A stretch of DNA of 11,838 bases, from contig CAYSIX010000127.1 in NCBI GenBank assembly GCA_964431205.1, positions 1 through 11,838 on the forward strand. The letters run 5' to 3'. The notes under the pieces were generated by a model. That model saw nothing but the letters and a program-made list of their open reading frames with translations, did not search any database and was not told the origin of the DNA. Positions 1-6,303 of the stretch are shown one piece after another. The position numbers and the translations under genes were made by a program. How positions within the stretch are numbered: position 1 is the first letter of the stretch; every line of letters begins with the position of its first letter. The DNA comes from CAYSIX01 sp964431205 (GTDB taxonomy: Bacteria; Planctomycetota; Phycisphaerae; Phycisphaerales; Phycisphaeraceae).

Positions 1-203
1 GATGCGCGATCGACAGGATGGCGCACGGCTTGGCTTGAAGCCAGGCCGTGGCATCTCCTGGAGACGCAACAGTTCGATGCCACGGCTTGACCGGTAGGTC
101 AAGCCGTGCCGACGGGCGTTACGTCACCAATGATCGGGCGACGCGCCGATGCGCGATCGACAGGATGGCGCACGGCTTGGCTTGAAGCCAGGCCGTGGCA
201 TCG
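1..203. repeat. Repeat-rich intergenic leader: two 55-base direct copies plus a related palindrome
   Basis: A 55-base unit at 1-55 recurs without mismatch at 148-202. Each copy holds an imperfect palindrome (24-50 and 171-197) with arms CACGGCTTGGCTT and AAGCCaGGCCGTG around one central base; one pair in the stem is G-T. Between the copies lies a different palindrome with the same outer arms, CACGGCTTGACC-ggta-GGTCAAGCCGTG at 81-108, whose 12-base stem is perfect. All belong to one dispersed family that reappears at 4413-4429 and 4563-4589. No T-run follows any stem, so they do not look like intrinsic terminators. They resemble REP-type intergenic palindromes; any function is unknown. I see no gene here. 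Confidence 0.85.
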
Positions 204-334
204 CCGCCGAGCCGGAGCACGTGTGCGCACGATCCTTGGCACGGTCGCGAGCGGTCGTGGCACCCAACCCGCCGCGAACGTGTTGGGTCCCGTGGGCTGC
301 GTTGGTCGGTGGCCGCACGGATGTGGGCGTCGGT

Positions 335-343
335 TGTTATGAT
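335..343 (+). promoter_or_regulatory. Extended -10 promoter just upstream of the antiporter gene
   Basis: TGTTATGAT reads as an extended -10 element (TG, one base, TATGAT) eight bases before the antiporter ATG at 352. Transcription would start about 6-9 bases further on, at or within a couple of bases of the ATG, so the mRNA would be leaderless or nearly so. That agrees with the absence of any purine-rich ribosome binding site here. No convincing -35 box is seen at 17 bases spacing, which extended -10 promoters can tolerate. This is a sequence-pattern call only. Confidence 0.45.
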
Positions 344-351
344 CCCCGCCC

Positions 352-1449
352 ATGCTGACGCTGGGGCTGCTGCCGAGGGTCTGGTTCGCGGATCAGCCGC
401 AATGGTTGCTGCTGCTGATCTCGGTGGTGGCGATCTACGTAGTGATCAAGGGGGCGGACTGGCTGGTCGAGGGAGCGGCGGGGGTGGCGTATCGGCTGGG
501 GATGCCGAAGGTGGTGGTGGGGGCGACGATCGTGTCGCTGGGCACGACGAGCCCGGAGGCGGCGGTGTCGGTGCTGGCGGCGTGGTCGGGCGACGCGGGC
601 CTGGCGCTGGGCAACGGGGTGGGGTCGATCATCGCGGACACGGGGTTGATCTTCGGGCTGGGAGCCATGATGACGCGGCTGCCGGCCGACCGTTTCGTGC
701 TCACCCGCCAGGGGTGGGTACAGTTCGGCTCGGCGGTGCTGCTGGCGGTGTTTTGCTATGGGTATTACCTGCGGGACGGGGACGCCGCGGTGCTCGGCCG
801 ACACATCGGCTTGCTGCTGGTGACGCTGCTGGTGGTGTACCTGGCGGTCAGCGTGCGGTGGGCCAGGGCGCACCCGTTCGGCGAGCCGTTCGTGGGCGTG
901 GAGGCGCTCAAGGCGGTGGACGAGGCGGCGCCGCCGGGCGCGGCGGTGCCGGCGCCGGTCGAGGCGCAGCGATCGATCCCGTCGCTCGTGGCCTGGGGCG
1001 TGGCGGGGCTGGCGCTGGTCGTGTTCGCCGGCGACGCGTTGGTCGGGTCGGTCAGCGTGCTGGCCGAGACGCACTGGGGCGTGCCCAAGACGGTGATCGC
1101 CGCGACGCTGGTGGCCTTCGGCACGTCGCTTCCGGAGCTGATCGTGGGCATCACCGCGATCGCCAAGAAGCACGCGGAGCTGCTGGTCGGCAACGTGATC
1201 GGTGCGGACATCCTCAACGTGCTGTTCGTCATCGGCGCCGCGGCGCTGGCCAAGCCGTTGGAGGTCGTCGAGGACGGCAACCCGATCTTCCTGTACCTGC
1301 ACCTGCCGACGATGCTGATCATGCTGGTGCTGTTTCGGCTGTACATCTTCCGGGCGGTGCGCGTGGGCACGTTCTCGCGGTGGATGGGCCTGCCGCTGGT
1401 GCTGATGTACGTGGCGTACGTGATCGTGCAGTACGCGATCTCGCGGTGA
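352..1449 (+). CDS. CaCA-family calcium/cation antiporter (YrbG-like)
   Basis: This 365-residue membrane protein has the two inverted alpha-repeats of the Ca2+:cation antiporter superfamily. Repeat one contains GTTSPE (64-69) followed by GNGVGS (87-92); repeat two contains GTSLPE (257-262) followed by GNVIGADILN (280-289). Length and the two-half hydrophobic pattern fit the family, which exchanges Ca2+ for Na+ or H+ across the inner membrane. The halves are joined by a polar, Ala/Pro-rich loop at about 180-215. In repeat one the usual G-S-N-I-x-N motif reads GSIIAD, so two ion-ligand asparagines are replaced by Ile and Asp96, while repeat two keeps Asn289. Ion choice therefore cannot be assigned. 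The ATG at 352 was chosen because an extended -10 element lies immediately upstream; there is no Shine-Dalgarno. The gene stands alone in its transcription unit. Confidence 0.92.
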   Translation: MLTLGLLPRVWFADQPQWLLLLISVVAIYVVIKGADWLVEGAAGVAYRLGMPKVVVGATIVSLGTTSPEAAVSVLAAWSGDAGLALGNGVGSIIADTGLIFGLGAMMTRLPADRFVLTRQGWVQFGSAVLLAVFCYGYYLRDGDAAVLGRHIGLLLVTLLVVYLAVSVRWARAHPFGEPFVGVEALKAVDEAAPPGAAVPAPVEAQRSIPSLVAWGVAGLALVVFAGDALVGSVSVLAETHWGVPKTVIAATLVAFGTSLPELIVGITAIAKKHAELLVGNVIGADILNVLFVIGAAALAKPLEVVEDGNPIFLYLHLPTMLIMLVLFRLYIFRAVRVGTFSRWMGLPLVLMYVAYVIVQYAISR

Positions 1450-1450
1450 G

Positions 1451-1481
1451 TCGCGGTTCCGCGTCGAAGCGTGAACCGCGA
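1451..1481 (+). terminator. Hairpin directly after the antiporter stop codon (possible terminator, no U-tract)
   Basis: TCGCGGTTC (1451-1459) pairs perfectly with GAACCGCGA (1473-1481). An inner CGC/GCG pair extends the stem towards a six-base loop with one bulged T. It begins two bases after the antiporter stop. No T-run follows, so it may be a processing or stability hairpin rather than an intrinsic terminator. Its 3' arm overlaps the left end of the inverted-repeat element that follows. Confidence 0.4.
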
Positions 1482-1687
1482 AGAAGCGAAGAGCGCGAAG
1501 CCCGCGAAGCGACGGCCACAAAAAGGCACAAGCGGGAGAGGGGATGGGACGAGGACGCGTGGCAGCGGGTGTTGTCACGCTTCGTGATCGATCCGGCCAC
1601 GTCCGTGGTGACCGCGTCTGATTCATCTGCCTGCGCTTTTTGTGCCTCTTCGTGGCGATCGGCTTCCACCTGTCTTTCTTCGCGGTT
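1474..1687. repeat. Intergenic inverted-repeat element, about 214 bases
   Basis: The ends are a perfect 12-base inverted repeat: AACCGCGAAGAA at 1474-1485 and TTCTTCGCGGTT at 1676-1687. Inside them a second, imperfect pair faces inward: GCCACAAAAAGGCACAA at 1515-1531 against TTTTGTGCCTCTTCGTGGC at 1638-1656. The centre includes GTCCGTGGTGACCG, which also occurs in the repeat beside the assembly gap near 4386. The element fills most of the space between the antiporter and STAS genes and would fold into a long hairpin. It has no coding capacity that I trust. A similar nested layout is found at 7813-8073, suggesting a family of small non-autonomous mobile or REP-like elements; that is inference. 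Confidence 0.65.
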
Positions 1688-1758
1688 TATTTGAATCTGC
1701 GTGCGTGCCCGGGCGGTGCGACTTGCGTCGGCGGTCCCGGGCATCGACACTCTGGCGC

Positions 1759-2121
1759 ATGGGGCAGCCGCCGGACCAGCCGCGCGTGACGATCGAATCG
1801 GCCGAGGGGTTCGTGCACGTGCGCTTCCCGGGCGGTCAGCTCGACGGCGTGGCGGTGCGGGAGCTGTTCGAGGCGGCGATGCAGATCGATCAGAAGCCGC
1901 CGCACCTGCTGGTGGACCTGACGGACGTGACGTTCGTCTCCTCGGGCGGGCTGGGGATGCTGGTGACGATCCGCAAGCGGCTGGCGTCGCGTGGGGGCCG
2001 GCTGTTCGTGGCGGTGCCGGACGACGTGGTGCGTCGGGCGTTCGAGGTCGCGGGGCTGCCGCGCGTGCTGAGCCTGTTCGAGGACGTGGACACGGCGATC
2101 GCCGAGCTGCGCGGCGCGTGA
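1759..2121 (+). CDS. STAS-domain protein, anti-sigma factor antagonist-like
   Basis: This 120-residue protein is essentially one STAS domain, the usual size for SpoIIAA/RsbV-type anti-anti-sigma factors. The core reads LLVDLTDVTFVSSGGLGML (50-68). Aligned with the family motif around the phosphorylated serine (D-S-[ST]-G-L-G), Ser62 falls at the phospho-acceptor site and Ser61 replaces the Asp. In the known systems the unphosphorylated form binds an anti-sigma kinase and frees a sigma factor. No kinase, phosphatase or sigma gene is adjacent, so its partner is unknown. The reading frame stays open upstream to 1642, but that part lies in the inverted-repeat element and reads as Arg-rich nonsense, so I start at the ATG at 1759. 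There is no Shine-Dalgarno. A weak TTGCGT (1723-1728) / GACACT (1746-1751) pair with 17-base spacing could give a leaderless message. Confidence 0.85.
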   Translation: MGQPPDQPRVTIESAEGFVHVRFPGGQLDGVAVRELFEAAMQIDQKPPHLLVDLTDVTFVSSGGLGMLVTIRKRLASRGGRLFVAVPDDVVRRAFEVAGLPRVLSLFEDVDTAIAELRGA

Positions 2122-2174
2122 CGCGCCGCGGTGGGTCGCGCCGCGGGGTCCGCCGCGCGCCGCGTCTCGGCACG

Positions 2175-2182
2175 GGAAGGAG
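2175..2182 (+). promoter_or_regulatory. Strong ribosome binding site for the debranching enzyme
   Basis: GGAAGGAG lies six bases before the ATG at 2189. It is one of the best Shine-Dalgarno sequences in the window and fixes the start of the debranching enzyme. The 67-base gap after the STAS gene contains no clear -10 element, so co-transcription with the STAS gene is possible. Confidence 0.8.
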
Positions 2183-2188
2183 TGGTCG

Positions 2189-4360
2189 ATGCAGGACTGG
2201 AACACGCACCGCCTCGAGGGCGACGCCGTCCGACCCGATCCGGCCCGGCAGCACGAGTGGCTGCTGACCGCCGGCCAGGGCGCCTACGCCATGGGCACCG
2301 TCGCCGGCTGCCCGACGCGGCGGTACCACGGCCTGCTCGTCGCCGCCACCCACCCGCCCGTCGGCCGCATCCTCCTGCTGAACCAGGTCTGGGAACGCCT
2401 CACCCTCCGACGCGCCGCCCACGACGCCGCCCACGACGCCGCCCCCGCCGCGCACGACGCCCTCGAGCAGCCCGCCGAGTTCACCTCCCTGCTCTTCCGC
2501 CGGCTCGAGGACGGGTCCACCCTCATGCACCCCGGCGGGGCCCACCTGCTCGAACGCTTCGAACGCGGCCTGTCCGTCGTTTGGCACTACGCGTTCGGCC
2601 CCGTGCGTTTCCGCCGCGAGCTGATGCTGCACTGGAAGCCCGACCGCGGCGGCGCCGCCACGCTGCGCTACACCGTCGACGGCCTGCCCGAGGCCGACGC
2701 CCCCGCCACGCTCCGCCTCGCCCCCATGCTCACGCTCCGCGACTTCCACGGCCTTCTGCACGAGCCGGACTCCGGCGAGATCGACGTCGAGGCGACCGCC
2801 GGCGCCCGCCTGACCGTGTCGCGCGGCGGGGTCGCGGCGACGCTGGCCTGCCGCGGCGCACGGTTTGTCCCACAGCCGCACTGGTGGCGCGGCGTCTTCT
2901 ACCCCGCCGACGCCGAACGCGGCCAGGAGGACGCCGAGGACCTGTTCGTCCCGGGCGCGTTCGAGCTGGAGCTGAGCGCCGGTCGGCACGAGGTGGCGTT
3001 GACGGTGGCGCTGGGCCGGGACGCGGTCGAGCCGCGGGCGGACATGAACGACCGCGCGGCGCACCTGCGCCCGATCTACCAGGGCCTGACCGAGGGCGTG
3101 CCGGCGGTCGGGCGACCGATGCACTACGACGGCAAGTCGCTCGAGTCGCTGGACCGGTGCCTGGCGATCGCGGCGGACGACTTCGTGGTCGATCGCGCCG
3201 GGGCGGCCGGTCGCAAGGGCGTGACGATCCTGGCCGGCTACCCGTGGTTCGCCGACTGGGGCCGCGACACGTTCATCGCACTGCCGGGGCTGCTGCTCCA
3301 GACCGGGCGGTTCGACGCGGCGCGGGGGGTGCTCGAGCTGTTCGCCGCCGCGCTGCGTCGCGGGCTGGTGCCCAACCGCTTCGACGACTACGACCCCGAC
3401 GCCGCCCACTACAACACCGTCGACGCCAGCCTATGGTTCGTCCACGCGGCGCTGCGGTACGTCGAAACCAGCGGGGACGACGCGGCCCTGCGCGGGTGGC
3501 TCGGCCAGGCCGTCGCCTCCGTCCTGCACGCCTACGCCGACGGCACCGACGCCGACACCCACGGCGGCGGGACCACCCGCATCGCCATGGACGACGACGG
3601 CCTGATCGCCGCCGGCGAAACCCACACCCAGCTCACCTGGATGGACGCCGCCACCGGCGACACCGTCTTCACCCCGCGCCCGGGCAAAGCCGTCGAGATC
3701 AACGCCCTCTGGCACTATGGCCTCTGCGCCGCCGCCGAGCACCTCGCCGACGCCCGCCCCGCCGACGCCCAACACTTCGCCTCCCTGGCCAAACGCGCCC
3801 GCCACGCCTTCCCCCGCGTGTTCTGGAACGACGACGTCGGCGGGCTGTTCGACCACGTCTGGATCGACCCCGCCGGACGCAGACACCGCGACGAGTCGGT
3901 CCGCCCCAATCAGGTCTTTGCCGTCTCACTGGCCCACTCACCGCTGGGCCAGACCAAGCAACGCCAGGTTGTCCGACTGCTGCGCGAGCGCCTGCTCACG
4001 CCTTTCGGCCTGCGCACGCTCCCGCCCGACGACCCGCACTACCATCCGCGCTACACCGGCCCCCAGTTCCAGCGCGACGAGGCCTACCACCAGGGCACGA
4101 TCTGGCCCTGGCTCATCGGCCCCTACGCCGAGGCCGTCCTCCGCGTCGGCAAGTTCTCCGGACGCGCCCGCGCCGAGGCCCGCGCCGCCATCGCCCCGCT
4201 GCTCGATCGGCTCGTCGGTGACGGGCTCGGCCAGCTCCACGAGGTCCACGAGGCCGAGCCGCCGCACCGGCCCGTCGGCTGCATCGCCCAGGCCTGGTCC
4301 GTCGCCGAGGTCCTCCGCCTCTGGCGACTCATCGAGGTCGATAGCGACAACCGCAGATGA
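2189..4360 (+). CDS. Glycogen debranching enzyme, archaeal/bacterial type (amylo-alpha-1,6-glucosidase family)
   Basis: This 723-residue protein has the two-part layout of the GDE_N/GDE_C debranching enzymes. The N-terminal sandwich domain begins with WLLTAGQGAYAMGTVAGC and RRYHGLL (about 24-50). The C-terminal (alpha/alpha)6 catalytic domain carries GYPWFADWGRDTFIALPG (about 350-366, with Asp360), HYNTVDASLWF (407-417), KAVEINALWHYG and, near the end, PQFQRDEAYHQGTIWPW (about 625-641). The family removes alpha-1,6 branches during glycogen breakdown in the cytoplasm. Length is typical and the frame is intact. A strong GGAAGGAG six bases upstream sets the ATG. Oddities are an in-frame tandem duplication giving AAHDAAHDAAPAAHDA at residues 76-91, and block-wise changes in third-base preference: mostly C up to about 2930, mostly G from about 2960 to 3360, then C again. 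No other glycogen gene is nearby. Confidence 0.93.
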   Translation: MQDWNTHRLEGDAVRPDPARQHEWLLTAGQGAYAMGTVAGCPTRRYHGLLVAATHPPVGRILLLNQVWERLTLRRAAHDAAHDAAPAAHDALEQPAEFTSLLFRRLEDGSTLMHPGGAHLLERFERGLSVVWHYAFGPVRFRRELMLHWKPDRGGAATLRYTVDGLPEADAPATLRLAPMLTLRDFHGLLHEPDSGEIDVEATAGARLTVSRGGVAATLACRGARFVPQPHWWRGVFYPADAERGQEDAEDLFVPGAFELELSAGRHEVALTVALGRDAVEPRADMNDRAAHLRPIYQGLTEGVPAVGRPMHYDGKSLESLDRCLAIAADDFVVDRAGAAGRKGVTILAGYPWFADWGRDTFIALPGLLLQTGRFDAARGVLELFAAALRRGLVPNRFDDYDPDAAHYNTVDASLWFVHAALRYVETSGDDAALRGWLGQAVASVLHAYADGTDADTHGGGTTRIAMDDDGLIAAGETHTQLTWMDAATGDTVFTPRPGKAVEINALWHYGLCAAAEHLADARPADAQHFASLAKRARHAFPRVFWNDDVGGLFDHVWIDPAGRRHRDESVRPNQVFAVSLAHSPLGQTKQRQVVRLLRERLLTPFGLRTLPPDDPHYHPRYTGPQFQRDEAYHQGTIWPWLIGPYAEAVLRVGKFSGRARAEARAAIAPLLDRLVGDGLGQLHEVHEAEPPHRPVGCIAQAWSVAEVLRLWRLIEVDSDNRR
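2414..2458 (+). repeat. In-frame 12-base tandem repeat within the debranching enzyme
   Basis: GCCGCCCACGAC occurs at 2414-2425 and again directly at 2426-2437, followed by a degenerate third unit ending at 2458. It encodes an Ala/His/Asp-rich stretch at residues 76-91 in the N-terminal domain. Because the unit is a multiple of three, copy-number change would keep the frame. It probably forms a surface loop. Confidence 0.7.
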
Positions 4361-4379
4361 CGCCGTGCTCGCCCGCGAT

Positions 4380-4579
4380 CGACGCGTCCGTGGTGACCGG
4401 TCGCCGCCTCCGCACGGCTTGGCTTGAAGNNNNNNNNNNNNNNNNNNNNNNNNNNNNNNNNNNNNNNNNNNNNNNNNNNNNNNNNNNNNNNNNNNNNNNN
4501 NNNNNNNNNNNNNNNNNNNNNNNNNNNNNCGACGCGTCCGTGGTCACCCGTCGCCGCCTCCGCACGGCTTGGCTTGAAG
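4380..4579. repeat. Two 50-base repeat copies flanking the assembly gap
   Basis: The 50 bases at 4380-4429, just before the N run, match the 50 bases at 4530-4579 just after it with two mismatches. Both copies run into the first half of the CACGGCTTGGCTTGAAG palindrome. The left copy is cut at the gap; the right copy continues into a perfect 13-base stem (4563-4589, one central base) followed by GGCATC, as in the copies at 1-203. The right-hand repeat therefore restarts at the point where the left one stops. The assembler probably failed on a tandem array of this unit, so the true number of copies is unknown. No gene is supported between 4361 and 4762. Confidence 0.8.
4430..4529. other. Assembly gap (100 N)
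   Basis: Exactly 100 unknown bases, a conventional placeholder length, so the real distance may be quite different. Open frames that read through it are meaningless. Linkage between the debranching enzyme gene and the repressor cassette rests on the scaffolding alone. Confidence 0.97.
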
Positions 4580-4631
4580 CCAAGCCGTGGCATCTTCTCA
4601 GGCGCTCCGGAATCTTCCAGGCGCCGCGGCA

Positions 4632-4649
4632 CCACGAAGAGGCACAAAA
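4632..4649 (-). repeat. Dispersed 18-base module CCACGAAGAGGCACAAAA
   Basis: This 18-base sequence is the exact reverse complement of 1638-1655 in the first inverted-repeat element. Close relatives lie at 7819-7836 (GCCGCAAAGAGGCACAAG) and 8054-8073. It sits in non-coding sequence downstream of the repressor gene. The rest of 4590-4762 shows no gene and no clear terminator for either converging gene. Confidence 0.7.
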
Positions 4650-4762
4650 GATGCAGAGTCCGTCTCGCCTGTCCGCTTTCGTCGATTCACATCTACATCC
4701 GTGCCGATCGGGGCCTATCGGCGTGCAACCGCGTTCTCCTGCGGTCCCGGCCGCGCCACGCC

Positions 4763-5647
4763 TCAGACGCGCGACAGCTTCCAGACCGCCCGCCACAGGC
4801 CGCTGACGCGCTGGCGCGGCAGGACCTGCGGCGGAAACCGGGGGTTCAGCGGCTGGAGCCGGATCGTGCCGGCGTCGGCGTCGAAGAACACCCGCTTGAA
4901 CGTGGTGTCGTGGTCCGGCTCGAGGCGGACGAAGCAGTCGCAGCCGTCGGCCACGTCGGCGGCGGGCGAGAAGACGACGATGTCGCCCTCGCGGTAGTCC
5001 GGGAGCATCGAGTCGCCGACGACGGTGGCGGCGAAGGCGTCGGGGTCGTCCACGCCGTAGGCCGGCACGTACTCGTCGGCGACAGCGACGGGGTAATCCA
5101 GGTCGGTGAAGTCGCGGGGGTAGCCGGCGGCGACCTTGTTGATCAGGGGCACGGCGCGGGCGGGGTCGGGGCGCGTCGGGGTCGTGGGTGGCGGGGTTTG
5201 ATCGGGCGCAGCGGCGTGGTCGGCGGTCGCGTGCGGGTCGCGGCCGTTGCCGGTGTCGGGGCCGAGGGCGCGGTCGATGCGCTTGCGCAGGGCGCCGCTG
5301 CGGTAGAGGCGGTCCAGCCCGCGTCCGCCGGCGCGGCGGCGGTCGGTCGAGGCGCGCAGCCACTCGGCGAGCTCGCGGCCGCGTCGGGCCTGGTCGGCGG
5401 CGTTGCGCAGGGCATGGCGGACGGCGGGGGGCGTGGCGTCCCACCGTGCGGCGTCGTGCAGCTCGCCGCGAAGGCCCAGCGCCCGTTCGAGCGCGTCGAT
5501 CCGCCGGGCCGAGGGCGGGTTGGCCACGCGGTGGTTCTCGATCATGGACAGGTAGCTGGGGGTGGTGTCGGCGGCGTGAGCGAGCGCGGCGAGGGTCAGG
5601 CCGCGGGCGCGGCGGTGCTGGCGGAGGATGTCGCCGAAGCGGGTCAC
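4763..5647 (-). CDS. Phage CI/LexA-like autoproteolytic repressor (HTH_XRE + S24 peptidase)
   Basis: This 294-residue protein has an N-terminal XRE-type helix-turn-helix (about 4-40, including LRQHRRARGLTLAALA and SYLSMIEN), a long charged linker, and a C-terminal S24/LexA-type domain. The cleavage site is visible as KVAAGYP, with Ala174-Gly175. The catalytic serine is Ser213 in GDSMLP and the lysine is Lys251 in TTFKRVF. The spacings (39 residues from cleavage site to Ser, 38 from Ser to Lys) match lambda CI and LexA closely. Such repressors cleave themselves when RecA is activated by DNA damage. The GTG at 5647 was chosen because GAGGGAG lies six bases upstream. The longer open frame from 5779 would cross the AT-rich control region and lacks a good binding site. 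It is transcribed away from the + strand cassette and probably represses that cassette and itself. Confidence 0.9.
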   Translation of the reverse strand: MTRFGDILRQHRRARGLTLAALAHAADTTPSYLSMIENHRVANPPSARRIDALERALGLRGELHDAARWDATPPAVRHALRNAADQARRGRELAEWLRASTDRRRAGGRGLDRLYRSGALRKRIDRALGPDTGNGRDPHATADHAAAPDQTPPPTTPTRPDPARAVPLINKVAAGYPRDFTDLDYPVAVADEYVPAYGVDDPDAFAATVVGDSMLPDYREGDIVVFSPAADVADGCDCFVRLEPDHDTTFKRVFFDADAGTIRLQPLNPRFPPQVLPRQRVSGLWRAVWKLSRV

Positions 5648-5653
5648 GGCTGG

Positions 5654-5660
5654 CTCCCTC
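5654..5660 (-). promoter_or_regulatory. Ribosome binding site deciding the GTG start of the repressor
   Basis: On the - strand GAGGGAG is followed by six bases and then GTG at 5647, where the XRE helix-turn-helix begins at the expected distance from the start. This supports the shorter, 294-residue form over an ATG 132 bases upstream at 5779. Confidence 0.75.
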
Positions 5661-5674
5661 GCGCGGGCGGGAAA

Positions 5675-5692
5675 GTTCAAAAAATCTTGAAC
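5675..5692. promoter_or_regulatory. Operator-like palindrome in the divergent control region
   Basis: GTTCAA-aaaatc-TTGAAC has perfect six-base arms around a six-base AT-rich centre, a size suited to a dimeric XRE repressor. It lies 28 bases upstream of the repressor start, inside its probable 5' leader. A similar half-site, TTGAA, lies at 5723-5727. The natural candidate ligand is the adjacent CI/LexA-like protein, giving autoregulation and control of the + strand genes; this is inferred from position and symmetry only. Confidence 0.55.
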
Positions 5693-5720
5693 CCGGACCT
5701 TGACGCCGGCCCGGCCGCCC

Positions 5721-5746
5721 GCTTGAATACCAAACATATACCAAAC
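5721..5746. promoter_or_regulatory. AT-rich divergent promoter island with an 11-base-spaced direct repeat
   Basis: In otherwise very GC-rich DNA this stretch reads ATACCAAAC (5727-5735) and again ATACCAAAC (5738-5746), exactly 11 bases apart, about one helical turn. It contains -10-like sequences on both strands (CATATA on +, TATATG on -), so it is the likely location of both divergent promoters. No consensus -35 boxes stand out, suggesting activator dependence or a non-standard promoter. The same-face spacing of the repeat is what a protein bound side by side would need. Confidence 0.45.
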
Positions 5747-5768
5747 CGAACCGGAGGAGGCAAGCCCC

Positions 5769-6248
5769 ATGCGCGCCAATCAGCGCATCCCCGCCCACGA
5801 CCTGATCCGCCGACACGTCCGACGCGACGCCGCCGACCGCTACGTCGACCTCGCCCGACACCTGCGACCCCCCGACCGCATGCTCGTCCACCAGCTCTTC
5901 CGCGACGGCCACACCCTCCGCGACCTGGCCCGGCTCACCGGCCGCTCGCCCCGCAGCCTCGACCGACGCGTTCAGCAACTCCTCAAACGCATGGACCAGC
6001 CCACCTTCCGGTTCCTCGACGCCATGCCCCACCTGCTGCCCCGCGAGGCCCGCGCCGTCGCCCGCGCCGTCTTCCTCCGCGGACACAGCCTCCGCGACGC
6101 CGCCCGCGCCACCGGCCTGTCCCTGCACCGCGTCCGACGACACGTCCAGACCACTCGCGACCTCGCACGCCTCTTCGGCCAGAACGCCGACACGCCCACT
6201 CGCCATCCCGCCAACGCGGAACACGCGGCACTCCGTGCCACCCGCTAA
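5769..6248 (+). CDS. Tandem helix-turn-helix regulator, sigma region 4-like (first gene of the cassette)
   Basis: This 159-residue basic protein consists mainly of two related helix-turn-helix units. Unit one is about 38-74, with core HTLRDLARLTGRSPRSLDRR. Unit two is about 96-132, with core HSLRDAARATGLSLHRVRRH. They share the pattern [H][ST]LRD-A-x-A/L-T-G-x-S and probably arose by internal duplication. The pattern resembles sigma-70 region 4 or a simple DNA-binding switch protein, but no region 2 or other catalytic domain is present. GGAGGAGG (5753-5760) lies eight bases before the ATG at 5769. It is divergent from the CI-like repressor, the position held by Cro- or activator-type genes in phage switches. 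I do not recognise a named family; a role as early regulator of the downstream genes is inference. Confidence 0.7.
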   Translation: MRANQRIPAHDLIRRHVRRDAADRYVDLARHLRPPDRMLVHQLFRDGHTLRDLARLTGRSPRSLDRRVQQLLKRMDQPTFRFLDAMPHLLPREARAVARAVFLRGHSLRDAARATGLSLHRVRRHVQTTRDLARLFGQNADTPTRHPANAEHAALRATR

Positions 6249-6303
6249 GCCTCCCACGCCTTTTCCAACTTGCCCTTTGCACCTCCCCCTTCCGGAGCCG
6301 CCC

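Noticed and set aside
1..203. CRISPR array
   Set aside because: Only two identical units, each itself palindromic, with a related palindrome rather than a unique spacer between them; no cas genes are seen.
1319..3409. Long open frame (about 696 codons) on the - strand opposite the STAS and debranching genes
   Set aside because: It lies antisense to two recognised proteins, is Arg/Pro/Gly-rich without any motif, and is expected in DNA of about 70% GC.
2131..4221. Second long + strand frame overlapping the debranching enzyme
   Set aside because: Arg/Pro-rich shadow of a well-supported gene; no domain or ribosome binding site.
4563..4589. Intrinsic terminator for the debranching enzyme or repressor gene
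   Set aside because: The 13-base stem is perfect but no T-run follows on either strand, and the same palindrome occurs at places that are not gene ends.
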